In this document: piece after piece, positions 15,674 through 20,032 of the stretch
Numbering within the stretch: position 1 is the stretch's first letter
Layout: every line of letters starts with the position of its first letter
IMG/VR virus record: IMGVR_UViG_3300025128_000467
Coordinates: 1 to 20,032 of that record
Reading direction: 5' to 3' (one strand)
Length of the DNA stretch: 20,032 bases
From: a virus
Notes under the pieces: generated by a model
Database searches by the model: none
What the model was told of the DNA's origin: nothing
Seen by the model: only the letters and a program-made list of their open reading frames with translations
Program-made: the position numbers and the translations under genes

Positions 15674-15947
15674 TCGCTCGCTCACCTACGGAAACACCAA
15701 GCGCACCAGCAGGACCAAAATCCTTAGCCAATCGGACCAAGAACGCAAACGCAAACTCACATTGCACTGGGGGGGGGCCTAATCTCTATTTTGTATACGG
15801 GCGTGATCAACAAGACTCCCTCACATCATATACACTGTAGGTAGTATTACCCTTTCCTGCTTCGTAGTGCGTTATACAACTGCAATATTGAACTGAGAAT
15901 ATAACAGCCTCTGTTGCCGCCCTCGTCTACCAAGACCCTAACCATAC

Positions 15948-15971
15948 GGGGTGATAGGGACAAGTCACCCC
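15948..15971. other. Perfect 7-bp hairpin GGGGTGA/TCACCCC with a competing stem
   Basis: GGGGTGA (15948-15954) and TCACCCC (15965-15971) enclose a ten-base loop. The loop TAGGG can instead pair with CCCTA at 15936-15940, so two exclusive folds exist. A second GGGGTGA at 16405-16411 could also pair with this TCACCCC. Confidence 0.55.
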
Positions 15972-16093
15972 ACTCGCTACGCTCGTACCCTCCGGGGGCC
16001 AGCAACAAAACAATAACGGGTCGCAAGCGACAAGTATTTTCAAGGGAGGCTGGTCCACCCTTCCCTCTGATTCAAGTATGGTCTTGACCTTGC

Positions 16094-16187
16094 GGGGGAT
16101 CGGCCACTGCGGAGCCAAAAGGGTCCGTCTGGAGCCGGGTCAAGCCCGGAACAGGACTCTTTTGCTCCTTGCTAGGCCAGATCCTCC
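16094..16187 (+). ncRNA. Candidate 94-nt rod-shaped structured RNA or DNA element
   Basis: Three nested stems. Outer: GGGGGATCGGCC (16094-16105) with GGCCAGATCCTCC (16175-16187), twelve pairs with one bulge and one G-U. Middle: GGAGCCAAAAGGGTCC (16111-16126) with GGACTCTTTTGCTCC (16154-16168), fifteen pairs with one bulge and one G-U. Inner: CCGGG-TCAAG-CCCGG (16135-16149). The inner arm resembles a tRNA T-arm, but the loop has only five bases and the other arms do not fit a cloverleaf. No known RNA family recognised. Confidence 0.5.
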
Positions 16188-16274
16188 TCGGTCAATCCTC
16201 ATACGAATCATTCACCCTCTCCTTCTCACTGCATGTTCGTTCAGGGCGAGCATTATATCACCCAATGTTCTACC

Positions 16275-16370
16275 GAAGAGTCAAGTCCGCTTTTTTAAAA
16301 CTATTTTCTAGTCGGCAACACGGGAAAATACTTTTAAAAAATACCCCTAACGGGGCTCCCTTGACTCTTC
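16275..16370. ncRNA. Candidate three-way structured element with 11-bp and 18-bp inverted repeats
   Basis: GAAGAGTCAAG (16275-16285) is perfectly complementary to CTTGACTCTTC (16360-16370). Inside, 16291-16308 and 16324-16341 are complementary at 17 of 18 positions with a 15-base loop; this arm is almost wholly A/T (TTTTTTAAAA against TTTTAAAAAA). A third hairpin CCCC-TAAC-GGGG lies at 16344-16355. An AT-rich hairpin inside a GC-rich frame suits either an RNA junction or a DNA-unwinding origin element. Confidence 0.55.
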
Positions 16371-16436
16371 TCCCTCTATTTGCTGCCGAAAGTCTACTGG
16401 TACCGGGGTGATAGCAATGGGAAGGAGTATTTAAAT

Positions 16437-16517
16437 CAGTGTGTGCCGCAAGTCTCCTCAACACCAAGTCGGTAGTTGGACAAGGCACTCTTGGGACACT
16501 GAACTCGCTTTTTTTTT
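16437..16517 (+). other. Stem-loop followed by T9, possible terminator upstream of the orphan gene
   Basis: CAGTGT (16437-16442) pairs with ACACTG (16496-16501), GTGCC (16443-16447) with GGCAC (16484-16488), and CCAA (16464-16467) with TTGG (16476-16479). A run of nine T lies at 16509-16517, seven bases after the stem, a little far for a classical terminator. Confidence 0.4.
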
Positions 16518-16532
16518 GCCCACACGTTGGGC
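16518..16532. other. Hairpin GCCCA-CACGT-TGGGC 15 bases before the orphan gene
   Basis: Perfect 5-bp stem with a five-base loop directly after T9 and just before the start codon region at 16548. It could limit ribosome access or serve as a protein-binding site. Confidence 0.4.
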
Positions 16533-16547
16533 TTGAATGGATACACA

Positions 16548-17252
16548 ATGACTGAAACACAGTACACACCTGCGGAGATCGCAGAGATGGCTGCAAAACT
16601 TGACGAATACGAGCGCACCCTTGCGGGACAGATCGGCACTCCTCCAGCACTAGCACCGCTGGTGAAGCTACCCACCTGGATTTACCCGCTTGGCTACGGA
16701 GACTTCCTCCAAGCTAGCGCAGTACAAGAAATCTGTGACCGGATCACAAACAGAGAGCACGTACTCCTGATCAGCTTTGGTGCGGATAAAGACATGATTG
16801 GACCCAAAAAAGGTCAAGGTCGCCAGACCACAGAGATCAGGCAGTTCATGAAAGATCTCCCAACTGCCCGAGAGCACGACAAAGGAACTTTCTCATACCA
16901 CAATGCAACACAAAGCATTACGGAAATCACCGGAGGCATGGCGATCAACGACACCAGCGGTAACGCAGTCGCTCACCAGCAAGCACGTTGGGTAAATAAC
17001 CTCTCAATGTCTTGCGACCACCTGGTCGAGCTCGTGTGTGAATATCGCACAATCGAAGGTATCACCCAGGCAGGTTACAAAGAACGTTTCAAAGAAATTG
17101 ACTATATCACCCAAGCATTTGCACAACGGATCGCACCAGTGGTACCCGAAACCACACCCGGTCCGGTCGGCAAAGACTTTGGACAAAAGATCGTTGGTAC
17201 GCTCCCTCATGAGAGAGATCTCAACACTGACGGAGACGCACTACCGTTCTAA
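16548..17252 (+). CDS. Orphan protein in the GC-rich island, SSB-like C-terminal tip
   Basis: 234 aa from ATG 16548-16550; a TTG at 16527 would add seven residues. Only a weak TGGA lies upstream, unlike the strong ribosome sites elsewhere. Family not recognised. The N-terminus is helical (YTPAEIAEMAAKLDEYERTL), then PTWIYPLGYGDF, a mixed segment (VLLISFGADKDMIG, FSYHNATQSITEITGG), a helical stretch (VNNLSMSCDHLVELVCEYRT), and a Pro/Gly linker (VVPETTPGPVG). It ends DLNTDGDALPF, closely like bacterial SSB acidic tips. Codon use favours G and C more than neighbouring genes, suggesting a different origin. A role in ssDNA binding or replisome recruitment is inferred from the tip alone. Confidence 0.7.
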   Translation: MTETQYTPAEIAEMAAKLDEYERTLAGQIGTPPALAPLVKLPTWIYPLGYGDFLQASAVQEICDRITNREHVLLISFGADKDMIGPKKGQGRQTTEIRQFMKDLPTAREHDKGTFSYHNATQSITEITGGMAINDTSGNAVAHQQARWVNNLSMSCDHLVELVCEYRTIEGITQAGYKERFKEIDYITQAFAQRIAPVVPETTPGPVGKDFGQKIVGTLPHERDLNTDGDALPF

Positions 17253-17253
17253 C

Positions 17254-17349
17254 TTGACAGCAAAGACCTACAGGTAACGCTCAAGCCCTGCCTAAGAGAC
17301 TGGCGAATATGGTGAGAGTCTTTAAAGATTACCTCGTAGTAGTCACTGC
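17254..17349 (+). other. Short structured 3' region before the terminator
   Basis: 97 bases without a gene. Small stems CAGG/CCTG (17271-17274 with 17287-17290) and AGACT/AGTCT around 17297-17322. A TTGACA at 17254-17259 has no -10 partner at proper distance. Probably the 3' untranslated part of the orphan gene transcript. Confidence 0.35.
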
Positions 17350-17387
17350 AAGCTCCAGGTTCCTCGCGGGATCTGGAGCTTTTTTTT
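17350..17387 (+). terminator. Strong rho-independent terminator after the orphan gene
   Basis: AAGCTCCAG (17350-17358) and CTGGAGCTT (17373-17381) form a perfect nine-pair stem with an internal TTCC/GGGA extension, followed by eight T (17380-17387). Confidence 0.9.
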
Positions 17388-17745
17388 ATGCTATACGTCA
17401 ACAGCAAGACCAACCCCCAACACACCGCCCCAACCTCACGGATCGAAACTCCAGAATGGATATCTGCTCTGGCATCGCAACATCAATACAACTATCTGCT
17501 AACGCACCACAAACAGAAGTCCGGCATTGTACTGAACCAGCACTGGTGGTAAAGGGACAGTGCCTGACCAACAGAAAAAAAACCTGCGTTTCCGGTAGGT
17601 ATCCGCTCTCTTGTTTCTTTTTTTTCTGTCGGTGCCCAGCCCCCCCACTACGTGGTCTTGGCGAAGTGCCCTTGACTCACCAGTGCAGGTCCAGTGGGCC
17701 GGGGGTGTGATGAGGACAGAAGAATAGAAAAGAAAGGATAGAGGA
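17388..17745 (+). other. 358-base noncoding region with nested inverted repeats (right half of the island)
   Basis: No well-supported gene. A 54-codon frame at 17388-17552 has no ribosome site and begins inside the T-run of the terminator. From 17540 to 17686 long inverted repeats dominate. C7 lies at 17640-17646, and CCCTTGACTC at 17669-17678 repeats 16358-16367. The last 30 bases are purine-rich and carry the ribosome site of the next gene. Confidence 0.5.
17540..17686 (+). ncRNA. Candidate structured element: 9-bp outer and 12-bp inner stems
   Basis: GCACTGGTG (17540-17548) is complementary to CACCAGTGC (17678-17686). Inside, ACAGAAAAAAAA (17571-17582) is perfectly complementary to TTTTTTTTCTGT (17618-17629) with a 35-base loop, and CCAC-TAC-GTGG (17646-17656) forms a hairpin. 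Competing local stems exist: ACCAG/CTGGT at 17536-17547 and GCACTG/CAGTGC at 17540-17563. Like 16275-16370, it combines an A/T arm with a GC-rich frame. Confidence 0.45.
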
Positions 17746-18033
17746 ATGACAGTATCGAGAAAGACTCAAGTAAAGAAAGACCTTGAGAAATCAAGAGGCA
17801 TAGAGATTGTGGATTTGAAAATCGTTAAGGGACCATTCGATTTCGACGTGGCGATGTCATTAGGTTTCGAGATTAATAGTAGTTGGGACATGTGGGGCAA
17901 CGGCCACACTGGAGCAGTACTGGGTAGCGAAACAGAAATGATTGTTGAGCCATACCCTAGTCACAACCCTGATGGTGGAAGAAACAATGTTAATCCAAAA
18001 GAGTGGTTGATTATTCTCAGGAAGAAACAATAA
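17746..18033 (+). CDS. Hypothetical small early protein, 95 aa
   Basis: 95 aa; ATG 17746-17748 with AAGGA eight bases upstream. No family recognised. A basic N-terminus (MTVSRKTQVKKDLEKSRG) is followed by a compact mixed region with several aromatic residues (SWDMWGNGHTGAVLG) and a closing strand EWLIILRKKQ. It is the first gene after the island, and base composition returns to that of the other rightward genes. No promoter was seen directly upstream. Confidence 0.65.
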   Translation: MTVSRKTQVKKDLEKSRGIEIVDLKIVKGPFDFDVAMSLGFEINSSWDMWGNGHTGAVLGSETEMIVEPYPSHNPDGGRNNVNPKEWLIILRKKQ

Positions 18034-18045
18034 TAAGGAGAGACA

Positions 18046-18300
18046 ATGAAGAGACAAATCAGAAGTCAACATGAACTCAAAGGAACCAAAGGATACGGTG
18101 GATTGAGAAGGGATATATGATACATTACTCCACCAATATCTAGCCAGTTAGGACTAGATAAGAGACGAGTACCAGCAGACATACAAGAAGTACCAGTCAG
18201 AGGGATCACCATTGAAGAAAGGAATGCAACAGTAGACCTAGGTATCCCACCAAGAGAGATTGATCCAGTAATAATGATGATACTGAAAGGAACCAAGTAA
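18046..18300 (+). pseudogene. Small gene with an in-frame TGA at codon 25
   Basis: ATG 18046-18048 has a strong AAGGAG site six bases upstream. The frame reads 24 codons (MKRQIRSQHELKGTKGYGGL, then RRDI), meets TGA at 18118-18120, then continues 59 codons in the same frame (YITPPISSQLGLDKRRVPAD onward, ending MMILKGTK) to TAA 18298-18300. That TAA forms a TAATG junction with the next gene, as do real genes in this phage. There is no ATG, GTG or TTG start in the second part before its last few codons, so the two halves belong together. Options: nonsense mutation, TGA readthrough, or a base error. TGA ends other genes here (terS, the 72-aa gene), so a changed code is unlikely. Product not recognised. 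Confidence 0.6.
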
Positions 18301-18629
18301 TGCCGAGACTTCCCTTTATAGAAAATTACGCCGAGTGGTACGACTGGTACATAAGAAACCCTACCCTCAACGATTTTCCTATTACTAAAATACGTGCTAA
18401 AAGTGCAAAGAAAACAATGGGAATAAATCTACCCAACACACCAAGGGGTATTATCTGTGGTATTTATCACAAGCCATGTCAGTTTTTATTCTGGAAATAT
18501 ACTAGAGTTATTATCAACAGCTATCACAAAATAAACGGATCAATAACACAAATAGAAAACAAATTCAAACCAAATGAAATAATTAAGGTGGTGCTACAAC
18601 ATGACCATGTCAGACGAACTACCAGTTGA
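18300..18629 (+). CDS. Hypothetical early protein, 109 aa
   Basis: 109 aa; ATG 18300-18302 in a TAATG overlap with the preceding gene, with AAGGA nine bases upstream. Family not recognised. It is rich in aromatic and basic residues (YAEWYDWYIRNPTLNDFPIT; QFLFWKYTRVIINSYHKING), no signal peptide or membrane segment. It ends with TGA and overlaps the next gene by 29 bases in another frame, a long overlap for this cluster. Confidence 0.6.
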   Translation: MPRLPFIENYAEWYDWYIRNPTLNDFPITKIRAKSAKKTMGINLPNTPRGIICGIYHKPCQFLFWKYTRVIINSYHKINGSITQIENKFKPNEIIKVVLQHDHVRRTTS

Positions 18630-18834
18630 ATGCAAGAGACATAACAAAGCAAGCGGAGGGATACCTATGTATGACAGCAAAGGTATCTTCCTCTTCTATT
18701 ACTGTAATGACTGCTATGAAATAAAGAAAAGCAGATACAATCCATGGGTGTTCAGTGGCTACACTCAAGCAGATTGTGACGAACCTATTGAACCAGACGA
18801 TATCTATCCAGAGCAATACTACTACGACGATTAG
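18601..18834 (+). CDS. Small zinc-ribbon-like protein, 77 aa
   Basis: 77 aa; ATG 18601-18603 with GGTGG about nine bases upstream (a second ATG at 18607 is possible). Paired metal-ligand motifs are visible: CKRH at 11-14 and CNDC at 35-38, separated by 20 residues with a GIFLFYY strand, the layout of a small zinc ribbon. The C-terminus is acidic and tyrosine-rich (EPDDIYPEQYYYDD). Possible role in nucleic acid or protein binding; the exact family is not recognised. Confidence 0.6.
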   Translation: MTMSDELPVECKRHNKASGGIPMYDSKGIFLFYYCNDCYEIKKSRYNPWVFSGYTQADCDEPIEPDDIYPEQYYYDD

Positions 18835-18849
18835 AGAGGAGGACAATAA

Positions 18850-18936
18850 ATGAATGAAGAAGACAGCAACGTGTACGAATGGGTTACTGTATTAGCAGTA
18901 GTCGCAATGTTAATGTTAATAATCTTGACAACATAG
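18850..18936 (+). CDS. 28-aa single-pass membrane peptide
   Basis: ATG 18850-18852 preceded by a very strong GAGGAGGA site six bases upstream; stop TAG 18934-18936. Ten hydrophilic acidic residues (MNEEDSNVYE) precede a hydrophobic segment WVTVLAVVAMLMLIILTT reaching the end. Predicted topology: one membrane helix with a short charged N-terminus. The strong ribosome site and fit between neighbours argue that it is made. Candidates: small host-modifying membrane peptide, superinfection exclusion or lysis helper; none shown. Confidence 0.65.
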   Translation: MNEEDSNVYEWVTVLAVVAMLMLIILTT

Positions 18937-18946
18937 AGAGATAATA

Positions 18947-19192
18947 ATGAATATAAATGACACAGTTAAATACATAGACACTGCATTGACTGGTGAAATC
19001 GTTGAGGGTAGGAGAAGAGATCAGGTAATCGATATGATAGCAAGGCAATTGCAATCAATATCAGAAAGAGTTGCAGTCCTTGAGGATTGCCAAGAAGGTA
19101 CTGACAATCTGCTTGATCAAATGAATAAAGAAGAGAACCATATGGTAGTAACCGAGCACCCAGAAATGAAAGAAAATAATAAGAATGGATAA
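18947..19192 (+). CDS. Hypothetical coiled-coil protein, 81 aa
   Basis: 81 aa; ATG 18947-18949, ten bases after the membrane peptide stop, with GAGAGA upstream. The central part is helical with heptad-like spacing (IDMIARQLQSISERVAVLED), followed by a Gln/Asn/Glu-rich tail. No family recognised. It overlaps the next gene by eight bases. Confidence 0.6.
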   Translation: MNINDTVKYIDTALTGEIVEGRRRDQVIDMIARQLQSISERVAVLEDCQEGTDNLLDQMNKEENHMVVTEHPEMKENNKNG

Positions 19193-19556
19193 TGATCAAG
19201 ACTTATATGTAGTAGAATATGATTTCGAGGTCGAGCTCCATCCATTAATTGATCACACCGTAATGATACATGTTGACATAAAGGAAGACGGAGAGTCTTG
19301 GTATGACGAGACAGGCCCTGGTCACATGGATTATTCATATGAATTAAAAGGATTCTCAATCCAATTTATAAATGAAAAAAACGGAATAGAATTTGTAGAC
19401 TGGTGGTATCACAAATATAATCCTACGTCTGTTAAAGATTACCGTCCTGATATTCCAGCTGTACTTAAAGCAAGAATACAAGATGAAGTAGTGAATCATT
19501 TCGAAGAAAAAACAAGAGAAGAAATAGAATTAATCATACATGGAAATGATTATTAA
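19185..19556 (+). CDS. Hypothetical acidic protein, 123 aa
   Basis: 123 aa; ATG 19185-19187 overlapping the end of the previous gene, weak ribosome site, so probably coupled. The sequence is acidic with alternating strands (LYVVEYDFEVELHPLIDHTV, then FSIQFINEKNGIEFVDWWYH) and a helical C-terminus (LKARIQDEVVNHFEEKTREE). Not recognised. No membrane segment. Confidence 0.6.
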   Translation: MDNDQDLYVVEYDFEVELHPLIDHTVMIHVDIKEDGESWYDETGPGHMDYSYELKGFSIQFINEKNGIEFVDWWYHKYNPTSVKDYRPDIPAVLKARIQDEVVNHFEEKTREEIELIIHGNDY

Positions 19557-19775
19557 ATGAGAGACATAAGAAGAGAAATAATTAAAAAGAATTCAAAGAC
19601 CTCATCAAAATTCAAAGGAGAACGTACTGAAAAACTAAAGAGACACCCAGAAGAATTGAGAATATTCATACAAGAATGCAAGAATAAAATGCAAAGAGAA
19701 GACAAATCATTCCTCTGCATGAAAGATTACTTTGACGTAATGATTGAGCTTGGATACAAGAAGGAGCGTGAATGA
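19557..19775 (+). CDS. Hypothetical basic protein, 72 aa
   Basis: 72 aa; the ATG at 19557 directly follows the previous stop. Strongly basic N-terminal half (MRDIRREIIKKNSKTSSKFK) then a helical segment with CMKDYFDVMIELGYKKERE. The stop overlaps the next start (ATGA), so coupled to the ArdC-like gene. Function unknown; a small nucleic-acid-binding protein is possible on charge alone. Confidence 0.6.
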   Translation: MRDIRREIIKKNSKTSSKFKGERTEKLKRHPEELRIFIQECKNKMQREDKSFLCMKDYFDVMIELGYKKERE

Positions 19776-20032
19776 GTATCTATGAAGAGATTACCAAGAT
19801 AGTAACAGATGCTATAGATAGTGGTGAGGTTATGAAATGGGATAGCCCTTGGACTCCCAGTATAAAGCTACCAAGAAATTGGGAAGGTACTAAGTACAAA
19901 GGAATCAATTCACTCATATTAAACATAAAAAGATATGATAAAAAATATGAGAGTGTCCATTGGGTCACGGCTAAAAGGTGTAGACTTATGTGCCCTGAAG
20001 ATACAGAGAGATCTAAAAGACCTTCAGTAATA
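19772..20032 (+). CDS. ArdC-like antirestriction protein, N-terminal part (cut by window edge)
   Basis: ATG 19772-19774 with AAGGAG six bases upstream; 87 codons to the right edge, no stop. The N-terminal ArdC pattern is visible: a leading helix (IYEEITKIVTDAIDSGE), tryptophans at 23 and 27 in MKWDSPWTP, KYKGINSLIL (41-50) matching the 'YrGiN...L' motif, and VHWVTAK (62-68) matching 'p.W.Tykq'. Known ArdC proteins bind ssDNA through this domain, carry a downstream metallopeptidase-like domain, and protect incoming DNA from restriction. The C-terminal part lies outside, so the protease motif cannot be checked. Early position fits an anti-defence role. Confidence 0.75.
   Translation, partial: MSIYEEITKIVTDAIDSGEVMKWDSPWTPSIKLPRNWEGTKYKGINSLILNIKRYDKKYESVHWVTAKRCRLMCPEDTERSKRPSVI

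Larger units (their letters stand above)
15613..16547 (+). other. 935-base noncoding, structure-dense region (left half of the GC-rich island)
   Basis: No gene with a ribosome site or protein-like composition is visible on either strand. Base composition is clearly richer in G and C than the neighbouring genes. Inverted repeats are listed separately (15657-15673, 15948-15971, 16094-16187, 16275-16370, 16437-16501, 16518-16532). Direct repeats include TACCCTCCGG at 15635 and 15986 and CGGGGTGATAG at 15947 and 16404. A G9 run lies at 15769-15777. Candidate roles: a large structured RNA, a replication origin or the noncoding part of an acquired cassette. No tRNA found. Confidence 0.6.

Noticed and set aside
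16094-16187. tRNA-like arm CCGGG-TCAAG-CCCGG
   Set aside because: The loop has five bases instead of seven and no acceptor, D or anticodon arms fit; the surrounding stems form a rod.
15655-16411. Open frames at 15655-15840, 16078-16311 and 16169-16411
   Set aside because: No ribosome sites and no protein-like pattern; they overlap strong inverted repeats.
17388-17552. 54-codon frame with fairly protein-like sequence (TPEWISALASQHQYNYLL)
   Set aside because: The ATG lies directly on the T-run of a terminator with no ribosome site; not reported as a gene, though homologues could revive it.
17309-17710. Plus-strand open frame of 133 codons
   Set aside because: It crosses the strong terminator at 17350-17387 and the inverted repeats, has no ribosome site and reads like translated homopolymers.
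18118-18120. TGA decoded as Trp throughout the genome
   Set aside because: terS (13636-13638), the 109-aa gene and the 72-aa gene (19773-19775) end in TGA at sensible places, so a changed code is not supported.
18066-18296. Minus-strand frame of 76 codons opposite the TGA-interrupted gene
   Set aside because: It lies inside a rightward gene cluster without a ribosome site; the plus strand has a strong start and a coupled end.

Overview
The window is part of a double-stranded DNA tailed phage, most likely a podovirus of a bacterial host. The basis is a T7-style virion block: small and large terminase, a head-to-tail connector type portal, a Bbp19-like small protein, a scaffold, a major capsid protein, then tail and adsorption proteins. 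A textbook sigma70 promoter, Shine-Dalgarno sites before most genes and rho-independent terminators indicate a bacterial host. No tRNA, rRNA, integrase, polymerase or CRISPR array was seen. The host cannot be named from this sequence.

Layout. Positions 1-14286 are one leftward (minus-strand) virion operon. Read in its own direction it encodes terS, terL, two unrecognised proteins (274 and 414 aa), portal, a Bbp19-like protein, scaffold, an unrecognised 388-aa protein, major capsid protein, two small tail/adsorption-like proteins, a LamG-like lectin-fold protein, and a very long Ser/Asp repeat fibre that runs off the left edge. Several genes are joined by TAATG stop/start overlaps, which suggests coupled translation. 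Positions 14286-20032 run rightward. They begin with a perfect TTGACA-N17-TATAAT promoter embedded in the first codons of terS, and carry small, mostly unknown genes ending with the start of an ArdC-like antirestriction gene cut by the right edge.

The rightward half is interrupted by a visibly G+C-richer, structure-dense island (about 15613-17745), bounded on the left by a strong terminator. It has about 935 bases without a credible gene, one orphan gene (16548-17252) whose C-terminus looks like the acidic SSB tip, another terminator, and a further 360 noncoding bases. The noncoding DNA holds many long inverted repeats: a 94-nt two-stem rod (16094-16187), a three-way structure with an 11-bp perfect outer stem and an 18-bp hairpin (16275-16370), and a 12-bp A8/T8 hairpin nested in a 9-bp stem (17540-17686). 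This is the best candidate for an undescribed element: a large structured phage RNA, a replication origin, or an acquired cassette.

Other points of note are a gene with an in-frame TGA (18046-18300), a 28-aa single-pass membrane peptide (18850-18936), seven exact 9-residue repeats ending in polylysine, a Tat-like RRQFMK motif inside a virion-operon protein, and a second protein with an SSB-like tip.
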